NCBI RefSeq assembly: GCF_037176765.1
Contig: NC_090023.1
Coordinates: forward strand, 214,084,506-214,148,505
Length of the DNA: 64,000 nucleotides
Reading direction: 5' to 3'
Source: Anolis sagrei
Lineage: Eukaryota > Chordata > Lepidosauria > Squamata > Anolidae
Part shown: piece after piece, positions 37,401 through 47,129 of the stretch
How positions within the stretch are numbered: position 1 is the stretch's first letter
Layout of the letters: every line of letters starts with the position of its first letter
The notes under the pieces: generated by a model
What the model was told of the DNA's origin: nothing
The model's database searches: none
Seen by the model: only the letters and a program-made list of their open reading frames with translations
Made by a program: the position numbers and the translations under genes

Positions 37401-40400
37401 AGACCCACAGAACCACCTGACCTCCCTCCTCACACTTTCCCATCCCATACCCCACTCCCAGTACATAAGTGAAGGAAAATATGCCCAGTCCAGCCCAGCC
37501 ACCTCATTTCCTTTCAGTGACCAAAGATTTGACTACTCAGCTTGACTTAACTGAACATATCCCAAGAGGGACACTGATGTTTTCAAAGCCTCTCTTAAAA
37601 ATTATACAGGGCAGCAGTAGTGGATAATTCATGAAGCTATTATAACAAAAGCAGAAAACTGTAGCCAAGTCTTAATTCAACATCAAACCAATATCACATT
37701 CAGAATTAAAGAACAAAACAGCCCAGACATGAATTGAGCAAGGTTCCATTATAAGTATCTAGCTCTCTTTTTGAATTTGATTTGTCTTTACCAACCGAAG
37801 AATGTACTCTTAACAAGAAACAAAGAAGACATTAAGATCACTCCACTGACAGAGATACAACACACACTTTGTGACTCTCAAGGTTCCCCATGAGTCAAAA
37901 GATTGTTTTTAAGCCCTGGGGGAAGTGGGGGGGGGGGGGGTGTCTGGAAACATGTGCCACATTCTGGGGCCTCAGGCCATTTTAAACTTTAAAAATACTC
38001 ATTTCAAACCCAGACATAAATCAAAAGTGACTTCCAATCATTTCATTTTTAAAACTGGCCTCTCCTGGGCTTAAAATGGCACAAGAGGATCAAATGTCCT
38101 TAGAGAACGTGTGCCCACCCCCCCATCTTGTAAGAGACAAATGCAGCCACTTAGCCTACCACTTGTTCACCTCTCTCTTCAATCATTCCTTTATTTATTA
38201 GGACAATATATAGACAAACTTATGCATGAAACCTAACTTTGAATCAGCCGTGATTAAGCTAGATAGTTTTCAGTTTCATCTAAACGAGGACACTAGTTAC
38301 CAGATTTGGAACCAGCCAATTTCAAACTGTGATATGACCTTGCTTTCAGTCAGGAAATGAGAAACTATGGTCAATTAGAAGCTTTGTGGATTAACTATGC
38401 CTTGTGCATATAGCATGAGATAATAAACTATTATAATGGGAAAACGGCAATTTCCATCCCAACTGCAGAATCCATAAGCATTGTCTAAGAAAATATCCAA
38501 TATAGCATACCTTTCCTTTGTTAGCCTCTCGTTTTGCCTCTCCTGCCAAACTTCCCACCATAGCATCTATTTGTTGTTTACTACGAGGCATCCCATCAAA
38601 AATATCAATGTAAAGATGTTCTTGAACAATATTCCAGATTTGATTGTTCTGTTTCTCCTGAAGATGTCTCTTCAAGAGCTGGTAAGAGTCTCGGGAAATG
38701 CGTAGCACAAACTTGCTTGTTCGGAAATCCAACATTGTCTCATTTCCTCTCATATGCTCCTTTTTGGTCAAACTTGATAAGATACGCAAGTCATCATTGT
38801 AATAACATTCCTGATCCCCATGAAACCTAGAAAAATGTGAAAGACACATGAAATATGGCTAAAAGGAGAGTTTCTGAAGGAGTATTTAGTTCTTTGGGCC
38901 TGAGGAGCATATGTAGTAATTTAATGTAAATGTAATTTAAAAGGTAGCCTATATTCTGTTTACAAAGTCACTCTCTTTGTACACACTAGGGCAGTGGTTC
39001 TCAACCTGTGGGTCCCCAGATGTTTTGGCCTTCAATTCCCAGAAATCCTACAGTTGGTAAACTGGTTGAGATTTCTGGGAGTTGTAGGCCAAAACACCTG
39101 GAGACCCATAGGTTGAGAACTACTGCACAAGGGATTTGTGGAAAGTGCTATATGATATAATATGTACTTCCTATTTATCAACATCCTTTGACATTAGTCC
39201 ATAAAACCAAACCATACAATACTAGAAAAACACCTCTAAGGTCTCAACACTTGAAACTATTTTAGGAATCCAAGATGCAAGATAATCAGGGCTTGTTTCA
39301 GCCTTGATAAATGTAGTCATCTTCATCACTTTTACCCCAAACCTAGTGAGACAAAAGAGCAGGAAAGCGCAACTGACATCTTTACAGGTGTACTATCCCC
39401 ACAGCAAGCCACACCACTCCATTTTCTGCTGAATAAAGAGGCTACCTAGGTTTGCATCTCAACCTGTTTTTTTAGTCAAGGGGGGTTGAATTTGTGTGGA
39501 AAAGTTAACTGCTGCTCCAGAGACAGTGGTTTGACAATTTTCAGACAGAAACATTGCTGTGATTTTTTTAAAAGTGTCTGGATTTGAAAAAGGGTATCAG
39601 AGGGGAATAAAGGGATGTGAGAGAATACGCAAATTGTGGGTCATACTTTCCCAATATGCACATCACTGAGGTTTTTTTTCATTGCTGCAATATAACAGAA
39701 TATTTATATATTGGTTCAGACCAGGAACATTTTAGAAACAGAAATTCCTTTACCATGAAACAATTCTTTCAAGAGAATTATTTGCACTTGAATACAGCAT
39801 GTCATACTGCAACTGCTTATATCTTAGTTCTATCAAATACTACTAATCAATACATTATTCTATATCTCTTCTGCACTACCCAGTTGTAGCACTTTGATAT
39901 CAGTGTAACTGCACTGCCTCCACTCTACAATGCTGGAATTTTTTGTTTCATGAGGAATTTAACATTTTCTGCCAGAGAGCTTTAGTACCTTACCAGAATA
40001 CAGATTACAGGATTCCACAGGATGTAGCCATGGCAACTAAAGTGGTATCAATGTGCCATAACTATGTGGTTTGAAATATACCCTGAAGAGAATGAATGTT
40101 TTGGCTCCAGGCATTAAGTACTGTATTGTAAGACATTACTGTGGAAAGTAGAATTCCCTTTCACTGCTGGTAAAACAGTAATATTTTTTCAGTATAATTC
40201 AAGCATACTTGGTTCTTGTCCTCAGTGTTGGTTTGAAAAGAAATGCTACAGAGTCTTGTCTCATTTCACTGCACTTCACATTAAATGTGAATATCTGCAA
40301 TAACTAAATATAATGATTTCATCCAGCTACCCTATAAACTCTCTTCTGCACTTACCCAAGGGTTAAACTGAATGCTGTACTTTAGCCCTGTTCACAAGAG

Positions 40401-42874
40401 ATACTGTCTCCTTCTCTGAGTAAAGTGGAAAAAGGCCAAAGCTTAGTCCATCCTAGGAGAACACAAAAGAAGCACCAGCCCCAGAATTATCTCTGTCACG
40501 ATGCCTTTCAATACATGGGCAGGGAAATGGCAGTGGCGGTGAACAATGGTCCTATGGTGGCATTGCTGCATTCCCCTCTCTGCAAAATGAGCCCCAGTTT
40601 ATCGATGGGTAATATCAAAGTCCCTTACCATTGACTTAGGACCTCTTTACATGGGGCAAAATAACCCCATTTTGGAGCTGCCCAGTTTATTGGTTGCTGG
40701 TTGATGTCTGCTTTGATATTATTGATATAATGTTGTTTTATTTTGTTTATGTTTTTGTTGATGTATTTTAATGTGTTTTATTTTAACTATGTTGATTGAG
40801 TTCGTCCCCATGTAAGCCACCCCGAGTCCCCTTGGGGAGATGGAGGCGGGGTACAAAAATAAAGTTATTATTATTATATTATTATTGTTATTTCCTCTTC
40901 TTTTACCCATCTGATGGGGCAAAGGGTGGCGGGGCAACGTGCATTACCGCATGTTGCCACCCTTTCTCCCATCAGATGTAGACAGGGTGCCAATACACCC
41001 TGTCCCGTCCCCACCATGTGATGGGGGAAGGACGGAGGGCACCACGAGGCATCCTGTGTGCCTTCCCTTTCGCCAGCACAATGGCATGACCTCCGTAGGC
41101 TGTATGAAGAGGTCCTTAAACATGAGGGAAATTCATACATAAGTACATATGGTAAGAGTGAAAAAACATGCAAACCATATAACGGAACAAATAATTACTT
41201 CTCAAAGAATGACTTTGCTTCATTTTCATGCCCATTGTAGACTAGTTCCAAGTACATGTGTACAAAGAGAGGGTAAAAAAGCTGTGACAGCTCAGCTCGA
41301 TGACAGTCCAAAGCACATTCAATAAAGTGTTTCAGTCCACTGTAGTATTCTTCATAAAGCGCTGGGTCTCCTTGTTGTTTGTAGGCAGACAGCACTGCAC
41401 TGACGTCTGGCTGATCTTCCACAAGGACATTAACTGCAAAGCATTAACAAATGTAGATATATCAGGACTGAAATTCTGTGCGATGGCATATTTAAAGCCT
41501 AAGCATGGAAAGAAATGCTTTTCCATTTTGTTTAAATCATGAAATCACATATATACCAATAGCACAATTTTTGAGTTATGCTAATCCTATAAACGAACAT
41601 TACATTTTTATTTATATAGACTAGCTGTACCCGCCACGTGTTGCTGTGGCCAACCTTCCCTCTTTCTCTCCTTCCTTCACTCCCCCTTTCCTTCTTGCTT
41701 CCCCGTCTTTCCTTCTCTTCTTCCTTCCTTCTCTATCTCTTTCCTTCCTCCCCCCTTTTTCTTTCTCTTCTACTGTCTCTCTTTCCTCGCTCCCTCTTTC
41801 TCTACATCTTCCCCCCCTCCTTCACTCCCTCTTTCCTTCCTTCTTTTCCTTTTTTCTTTCCTTCTCTCCTTCCTTCCTTCTTCCATTAACTTTCCTTCCT
41901 TCCCCCTTTTTTCTTTCCCTCCTCTTTCTCTCCTTTTTTCCTTCTCTACCTTTTTCCTTCCTTCCTTCTCTCTTTGCTTCCATGCTTACTTCTCCCTTTC
42001 CTTCTTTCTTTCCCTCTTTCTTTTCTTTCTTTCTTTTTTTTTCTCCCCTTCCCTCTGTCATTCTTCCCTTTTTTCTGTATTGTCATTTAGCTTTCCGTCA
42101 TTTAGCTTTTTGGGGCTTTTTAAAGTCCCTTATGCTGCATTTTGCTGAGTTTTTATGAGTGAAGGACATACATTGGGTTGTTAGCTGTACTGTGTCCAAA
42201 TGTGGTGTCAATTCCCCCAGTGGTTTTTGAGTTCCGTTAATCCCACAAACGAACATTACATTTTTATTTATATAGATTATTATGCACCCAGAGACGGGAA
42301 AACTTCTCCCAGAAATGACACACCCCACAGGCATTGAGCCAGGGCAGTTAAACCGCTGTCCAACCGCGACAACCCTGCCTTACGGACCTTTGGGTGGCGG
42401 CGCTGCGGAGGGAGCGGAGGGAGCGGCGGCCGGGGGGAGGGAGGCCGCGTTCTGTCCGAAGGCCACGTCCCCGAGGCCGCCCTCCTGCCCTTCCCCTCCG
42501 CCCGAGGAAGCCGAAGCAGCAGCAGCCGCGGGGTCGCCCTCGTCGCCCAGCAGCCGGGCCTCCCTGCGCAGGATCTCCTCGGACTCGCGCAGGTTGCTCC
42601 GCCGCAGGAACTGGAGCACGGCGAGCAGCGTCTGCCGGTCGGTGGGCAGCTGGGCCGCGCTGGCGGCGGGGCTGGGAGCCACCGGGGGTTTGCAGTCGGC
42701 GCCTGCCGTGGAAGGCGGCTCCCCGTCGGCCGAGGGAGCCACAGGGGAAGGGGCCGGGCCCGCGGGAGGCGCCGCGGCCTGAGGGACAGCGGGAGGCGGA
42801 GGTGGCGGCGCTCCCGCGTCCGGGTCTGGCTTCACAGTGACTGCCTCCGCCGGCTCCTCCGCCAGCGCCGCCAT
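28365..42874 (-). CDS. TAF5: TAF5, TFIID/SAGA subunit with LisH, NTD2 and WD40 domains
   Basis: Scaffold subunit of the general transcription factor TFIID (and of SAGA-type complexes), acting in the nucleus. Eleven coding exons in gene order: 42388-42874, 41199-41433, 38511-38826, 36084-36247, 35232-35367, 34118-34238, 32873-33002, 32226-32390, 31706-31883, 30314-30491, 28365-28582. Phases close to 2328 nt, 775 residues (human about 800). A Pro/Ala-rich N-terminus is followed by a LisH motif at about 80-106 (DRQTLLAVLQFLRRSNLRES), the TAF5 NTD2 domain at about 165-330 (EEYYSGLKHFIECALDCHRA), an acidic then Lys-rich linker at about 355-400, and WD repeats from about 447 to the end with GH...WD signatures such as SADRTVRIWD. 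The ATG context aaaagATGG is favourable. The protein ends in AAGAYSSQ, like human AAGAYSPQ. The only odd feature is the exon 1 donor, gtccgt. Confidence 0.97.
29177..29310. mobile_element. hAT-like palindromic MITE (cagtggttctcaacctg family)
   Basis: CAGTGCTTCTCAACCTGTGG at the left is inverted at the right (ccacaggttgagaaccactg). Central bases fold back too. It lies in TAF5 intron 10. Confidence 0.75.
29605..30240. mobile_element. MITE with ends atatactcgaatataagcc
   Basis: Left end gtaccatatatactcgaata; right end aggcttataccccagtatat is its diverged inverse. The interior has a GA-rich repeat at 29955-30095 (agagaggaa motifs). Superfamily not certain. Confidence 0.5.
30978..31500. mobile_element. 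Composite hAT-like element with internal CR1 pieces
   Basis: Starts cagtggttttcaaattgtgc and ends attggggctccatgagaaac. Inside are two copies of a CR1-end unit (gctttgattgtgcttttc, gttggactggatgg) and an (AC)n/(AT)n run at 31407-31455. Same architecture as 53000-54023; the right terminal repeat seems truncated. Confidence 0.55.
33145..33290. mobile_element. Old DNA-transposon relic (catccacagatttgg family)
   Basis: gggacttaagcatccacag, then ggaaccaaaccccagtat; a second copy of the family is at 47505-47645. Superfamily undecided. Confidence 0.4.
34624..34755 (+). mobile_element. tRNA-headed SINE, family B, truncated
   Basis: Starts ggagctccaagtggtgtagc and stops after gccaacctaacagtt, lacking the tail. 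A full copy begins 120 bases later in the same direction. Confidence 0.7.
34874..35212 (+). mobile_element. tRNA-headed SINE with Bov-B-like tail, family B, near full length
   Basis: Head tagtgcagcaggttaaataa; B-box-like ggcaattcgaatctgg at 34935; body gagtagatcaataggtatcg; tail cgagtcggacacggctagac then ttacctttaac. Such heads on Bov-B tails fit the Sauria SINE type. Its 3-prime end lies 20 bases from TAF5 exon 5. Confidence 0.8.
36900..37780. other. TAF5 intron 3, unassigned GC-richer block
   Basis: An open frame at 37081-37545 shows no family resemblance, no splice frame with TAF5 and lies opposite to it. Two G/C homopolymer runs follow (37928-37940, 38118-38124). No gene is claimed. Confidence 0.4.
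38992..39125. mobile_element. hAT-like palindromic MITE with target duplication
   Basis: CAGTGGTTCTCAACCTGTGG is inverted at the right end. Flanks cactaggg (38984-38991) and cacaaggg (39126-39133) agree at seven of eight bases, the hAT pattern. It lies in TAF5 intron 2. Confidence 0.85.
39885..40085. mobile_element. hAT-like MITE (ggtgcatctacact family), old
   Basis: Contains gccatggcaactaaagtggt and related blocks shared with 22115-22336 and 50123-50345. The ends are decayed. Confidence 0.5.
40635..41113. mobile_element. PIF/Harbinger-like MITE containing a LINE tail
   Basis: Ends GGACCTCTTTACAT and its inverse atgaagaggtcc, each bordered by TTA, the trinucleotide that Harbinger-type elements duplicate. 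An L2-like LINE tail (about 40680-40885, cccgagtccccttggggag) lies inside, followed by a palindromic stretch (40905-40980). Confidence 0.5.
41569..41620 (-). mobile_element. Helitron 5-prime end abutting the previous element
   Basis: Inverse of TCTATATAAATAAAAATG plus cgttataggattagcat. It touches the CTAGT end of the 41620-42276 copy with one shared base, in head-to-tail order. Confidence 0.65.
41620..42276 (-). mobile_element. Non-autonomous Helitron filling TAF5 intron 1
   Basis: On the minus strand it starts TCTATATAAATAAAAATG at 42276 and ends cgggtacagCTAGT at 41620, the Helitron end signature. It makes up about 70 percent of the 954-bp intron. Its middle is a pyrimidine tract (41640-42080). 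A second Helitron 5-prime end abuts it at 41569-41620. Confidence 0.75.
41640..42080. repeat. Long polypyrimidine (CTTT/CCTT)n tract
   Basis: About 440 bases of almost pure C and T on the plus strand, with long CCTT and CTTT runs, lie within the Helitron in TAF5 intron 1. Open frames across it are low-complexity Ser/Phe/Leu and are not genes. Confidence 0.9.
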
Positions 42875-42990
42875 CTTTTCCCTTTCAGGGAGACCGCTTC
42901 TTCGCGACAGTCAGGGCATGAAGCAAGGGGGTTGGACGACACCCACCATGGCTTGACGGCACTTCCGGTTCCGGTGCCTTGTCCATTTAC
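42875..42990 (-). promoter_or_regulatory. TAF5 promoter region
   Basis: Sequence just upstream of the TAF5 ATG holds two close ETS-type motifs (ACTTCCGG at 42961-42968 and TTCCGG at 42969-42974) and no TATA box. CpG density is high through exon 1 and drops sharply beyond about 42990. Confidence 0.5.
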
Positions 42991-42999
42991 TGCCATGGT

Positions 43000-43325
43000 T
43001 CAATGCAATGGAACTATGAGAGCTATATTATTACAACCTTCCCTGCAAAGTAATGCGGGTTCCTCACCAAAGTACAGCAGTCCTTATAATTGAGCCATGC
43101 CAATGCACTTGGTTCAATGTTTTGCTCTTTATGTTATACTCTGTGTTTATTTCGTATTATCTTCTTTTGATTTATTTTATTGTATTTTATTTGATGTATT
43201 ATTTTATGATTTCATGTTGTATTCTTTTGCTTGTTGTAATTTTTGGGCTTGGCCTCATATTAGTCGCCCCAATTCCCCTTGGGGAGATGGAGGTGGGGTA
43301 TAAATAAAGTAGTATTATGATTATG
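43000..43325 (+). mobile_element. LINE 3-prime tail (L2/CR1-like)
   Basis: T-rich lead, then gccccaattccccttgggga and gaggtggggtataaataaag. It lies in the TAF5-PCGF6 spacer. Confidence 0.6.
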
Positions 43326-43482
43326 CCAGTTAAAGCACTGGAAACTGAATTTATGTATTTATTTATTTGTTTACTTCATTTATATACCGCTTTTCTCAGC
43401 CCTCAGGCGACTCAAAGCGGTTAACAGCAGCAAAATTCAATGCAAAAATCATTGCATTGGGGATTGTGGCGCAGCACCGGGA

Positions 43483-43950
43483 TTGTGGCGCAGCTGGCTG
43501 AGTGTCAGCTGCATTAAGATCACTCTGACCAAAAGGTCATGAGTTCGAAGCCAGCCCGGGCTGGAGTGGGTGTCCAGCCATTGTGTAGCCCGTTGCCGAC
43601 CTTTGCAACCCGAAAGACAGTTGCATCTGTCAAGTAGGAAAATAAGGGACCACCTTGTGTGGGAGGCTAAATGTAACTAATTTATGAGGCCATAAAGAAA
43701 GAAGACTCCGGGGAAATGTGGAATGCGGAAGAACTTCATCGGTGTCGTTGATGGACGATGAAAAGCAGCAGCTCCCCTGGCGGCCAGAAAAAAGTTAAAT
43801 AGCCTTTGTCTGTTAAATGTTGTTTGTCAAACTGGCATTGAATGTTTGCCATATATGTGTTTACTGTAATCCGCCCTGAGTCCCCTGCGGGGTGAGAAGG
43901 GCGGAATATAAGAACTGTAAATAAATAAATAATAAATAAATAAATAAAAC
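43483..43950 (+). mobile_element. tRNA-headed SINE with LINE-like tail, family C
   Basis: A-box region tggcgcagctggctgag and B-box ggtcatgagttcgaagcc are both intact. The long body includes ttgcatctgtcaagtagga. The tail gccctgagtcccctgcgggg ends in (AAAT)n. The first bases gggattgtggcgcagc are duplicated in tandem at about 43458. Confidence 0.8.
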
Positions 43951-44041
43951 GATTATGGGACAGTTAAAACAATAGCATCATGAACAATTAAACATCAATA
44001 TAACAATCATTAGCGAATTCATTGCACAGTATATGCACTCC

Positions 44042-44193
44042 TAGGACCCTTCCACACAGCCCTATATCCCAGAATATCAAGGCAGAAAATCCTACCATAT
44101 CTGGTTTCAGCTGGGTTATCTGAGTCCACAATCAGATAATGTGGGGTTTTCTGCCTTGATATTCTGGGATATAGGGCTGTGTGGAAGGGCCCT
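44042..44193. mobile_element. hAT-like palindromic MITE (cccttccacacagc family)
   Basis: Left cccttccacacagccctata and the inverse tatagggctgtgtggaaggg form a near-perfect inverted repeat of over 50 bp. Confidence 0.75.
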
Positions 44194-44230
44194 GAGTCGA
44201 CACTGCAATATACTCCAGTCCAAAGCAGAT

Positions 44231-44440
44231 ACTGTGCAGACCCCCTTCCACACAGCGGAATAAAATCCCACATTATCCGCTTTGAACTGGAATAGATGGC
44301 AGTGTGCTCAGATTACCCAGTTCAAAGCAGATATTGTGGGATTTTCTGCTTTGATATTCTGGGTTGTATGGCTGTCTGGAAGGCCCCAAGGCAAGGAGAC
44401 TTTGGGCCCTTCCACACAGCCCAGAATATCAAGGCAGAAT
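44231..44440. mobile_element. Further MITE copies of the same family, one full and one partial
   Basis: cccttccacacagcggaata to ggctgtctggaaggccc at 44231-44392, then a lone end cccttccacacagcccagaa from 44408. Confidence 0.6.
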
Positions 44441-44449
44441 AACTCACTA

Positions 44450-44885
44450 TTTATTTATTTATTTATTTCCGGTATTTCTACCTCGTCTCTTCTTTACCCC
44501 CAAAGGGGGACTCAGGATGGCTTACACTTGGCAACGATACGATGCTGCTACATAACAATTACAATAATATAACCACAATTAAATACATAAAGCAATAATT
44601 AAAAACAGTACATAAAGCATTAATTAAAAACTATAAAAACAGTATCATCAGCCATATTGCCATTCCAGTCAATGTCCAACTACAGTGCTATTTATGTCTG
44701 GTGTCCGAAAGCCTGGTCCCAAAACCACTATTTTAATTTCTTCCTGAAAGCCAGGAGGGATGAAGCCGATCTTATCTCATTTGGGAGTGCGTTCCACTGG
44801 CGGGGGGCCACAGCCGAGGAGGCCCTGTGTGTCATCCTCGCCAAACGCATTTGCGATGTTGACAGGAGCGAGAGCAGGGCCTCCC
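44450..44885 (-). mobile_element. L2-like LINE 3-prime region
   Basis: ATTT tail, cccaaagggggactcagg, then a 3-prime-region block (gagtgcgttccactggcgg) of the type seen in squamate L2-group LINEs. Confidence 0.5.
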
Positions 44886-44889
44886 CGGA

Positions 44890-45018
44890 TTATTTTTTTT
44901 TGTCGTGTCAGGAGCAACCTGAGAAACTGCAAGTTGCTCCTGTTGTGAGAGAATTGGCCGTCTGCAAGGACGTTGCCCAGGGGACGCCCAGATGATTTGA
45001 TGTTTTTTTGGATGATCT
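44890..45018 (-). mobile_element. tRNA-headed SINE, family A, 3-prime part
   Basis: tcaggagcaacctgagaaac and gttgcccaggggacgccc match the tail half of the family A SINEs, inverted. Confidence 0.7.
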
Positions 45019-45081
45019 TAGATTATGAGGTGGGACATAGAGGCAGATGTGTTTGGACAAGTAAGCTGCTTTGAACTAGAA

Positions 45082-45408
45082 CAGGGGTCCTCAAAATTTT
45101 AAACAGAGGGCCAGGTCACGGTTCCTCAAACTGTTAGAGGGCTGGATTATAATTCCCATGCACACTGCACATATCTTATTTGTAGTGAAAAAACACTTTA
45201 AAACAATATAATAATTAAAATGAATAACAATTTTAACAAATATAAACTTATTAGTATTTCAATGGGAAGTATGGGCCTGCTTTTGGCTGATGAGATAGGT
45301 TTGTTGTTGTTGTTGTTGTTGTGTGATTTCAAGTTGTTTCAGACTTAGGTTGACCCTGAGTGAGGGCTGGGTAAATGACCTTGGAGGGCGTTAGTTTGAG
45401 GACCCCTG
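45082..45408. mobile_element. hAT MITE with target duplication
   Basis: Ends CAGGGGTCCTCAAAATT and the inverse agtttgaggacccctg. Flanks aactagaa (45074-45081) and aactacaa (45409-45416) match at seven of eight bases. Contains a (TTG)n run at 45302-45321. Confidence 0.85.
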
Positions 45409-45433
45409 AACTACAATATCTGAGACCCTTTAT

Positions 45434-45990
45434 GGGAAACCGAGTATGGTTGTAGGTATCTACAGGAGAGACAGGCCCCTTCCAAGCAGCTGAATAAAAT
45501 CCCACACTATCTGCTTTGAACTGGGATATATGGCAGTGTGGACACGAAACAATGGCTTCAAACTACAAGAGAGGAGATTCCATCTGAACATGAAGAAGAA
45601 CTTCCTGAGTGAGAGCCGTTCAGCAGTGGAACTCTCTGCCCCGGAGTGTGGTGGAGGTTCCTTCTTTGGAAGCTTTTAAACAGAGGCTGGATGGCCATCT
45701 GTCAGAGGTGATTTGAATGCAACATTCCTGCTTCTTGGCAGGGGGTTGGACTGGATGGCCCATGAGGTCTCTTCCAACTCTTTGATTCTATGATTCTATG
45801 ACTCAGGCCCCTTCAGCCTACACATATAACCCAGAATATCAAGGCAGAAAATCCCACAATATCTGATCTGGGTTATCCAAGTCCACACTGCCATATATCT
45901 CAGTTCAAAGCAGATAGTGTGGGATTTTATTCAGCTGTGTGGAAGGGGCCTGTCTCTCCTGTAGATACCTAAAACCATACTCGGTTTCCC
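45434..45990. repeat. 110-bp inverted arms around a CR1 and a MITE, beside the PCGF6 promoter
   Basis: Arm 45434-45543 is the reverse complement of 45881-45990 with about four mismatches. Each arm carries a MITE end plus about 40 bases that look unique (gggaaaccgagtatggtt, ggtatctacaggagagac). Between them lie a CR1 end and the rest of a MITE. Confidence 0.85.
45544..45802 (+). mobile_element. CR1 LINE 3-prime end with octamer tail
   Basis: gaacttcctgagtgagagcc and gttggactggatggcccatg, closing with ttgattctatgattctatga, the ATTCTATG octamer repeat typical of CR1. Confidence 0.85.
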
Positions 45991-46204
45991 AGAAGACTTG
46001 GCGCGAACGAGTATGCAAACGAGGCAGGTGTCCTAGAAGCCCGCGCGCCAAACCGGCTCCGTGCGCATGCGCCCTGAGTTCTTGGTCACGTTCGGCAATA
46101 TTCTGGAGGCTGAGGGGAGAAGATTGAGTTTCTCTGCCTCTTTCTTGACGGCGTCTCTGTGGCTCGAGGCGGCCTGGCTGTTTGTTTTCCTCAGAGGAGC
46201 TGCA
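45991..46204 (+). promoter_or_regulatory. PCGF6 promoter and 5-prime leader with NRF1 palindrome
   Basis: GCGCATGCGC at 46063-46072 is a perfect NRF1-type palindrome in CpG-rich DNA directly upstream of exon 1 coding sequence. No TATA box is seen. If transcription starts left of 46067, an in-frame ATG there would add 46 residues; if it starts to the right, 46205 is the first ATG. Confidence 0.55.
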
Positions 46205-47095
46205 ATGAGCCAAAGCCCCGGCGCTGAGGGAGCTGGCGACGGCCTGGGAGGCGAGGATGTAGCAGGCAAAGCTCTGGAAGGCCCTGGTTGCTCCAAGGCG
46301 AGATCCCGCTTCGAAGGGGGAAGCCTCTCAGAGTCCAGCGGGGAAGGAAACGAAGACATGGAGGAAGAGGAGGAGGAAGAGGAGGAGGAAGGAGAAGAAG
46401 AAGAGATGGAGGAAGGAGGGGGCCCGGAACAAGGTCCCTTTGGGGCTTTGGGGATAGAAGACGAAGCCAATGCGGATGAGGTAATACAGAGAGGGCGAGG
46501 TAAAACCCTCTCCACACCGCCCATGTCATGCAGTTTGGCACCACTTTAGCTGCCACTTTAGCTGTGAAAGTGGCATTCGTAACCTTTTGGAAAATGGCAT
46601 TTAGTGTATAACGTTTTGAAAAAACACCTTTTGGAACCACTCTGTAGGCAGAGAAGGTTAAAGACCTTGCGAAACTACAACTCATGATTTTGTAGCATTG
46701 AGCCATGAAAGTGGTATTCATAACCTTTTGGAAAATGGCATTTACTGTATAACATTTTGGAAAAACACCTTTTGGAAGCACTCTGTAAGCAGAGAAGGTT
46801 AAAGACCTTGCGAATCTACAACTCTCGTGATTCTGTAGCATTGAGCCAAGAAAGTGGTATTCATAACCTTTTGGAAAATTGCATTTATTGTATAACATTT
46901 TAGAAAAACATCTTTTGGAAGCACTCTGTAGGCAGAGTAGGTTAAAGACCTTGTGAAACTACAACTCTCATGATTTTGTAGCATTGAGCCGTGAAAATGG
47001 TATGATAACCTTTTGGAAAATGGCATTTACTGTATAACATTTTGGAAAAACACCTTTTGGAGATAGTAACTTTTTTAGACCTTTCACAAAAACCC

Positions 47096-47129
<34 letters not shown>

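Noticed and set aside
37081-37545. 154-codon open frame in TAF5 intron 3
   Set aside because: No recognisable domain, opposite strand to the gene, no promoter or poly(A) context.
41646-42158. 170-codon Ser/Phe/Leu-rich open frame
   Set aside because: Pure low complexity over the pyrimidine tract of a Helitron.
42282-42840. Long plus-strand open frames opposite TAF5 exon 1
   Set aside because: GC-rich antisense shadow of the Pro/Ala-rich TAF5 N-terminus; no splice or homology support.
46191-46898. 235-codon open frame on the minus strand
   Set aside because: It runs antisense through PCGF6 exon 1 and the 142-bp tandem repeat. Its length comes from the repeat having no stop in that frame.
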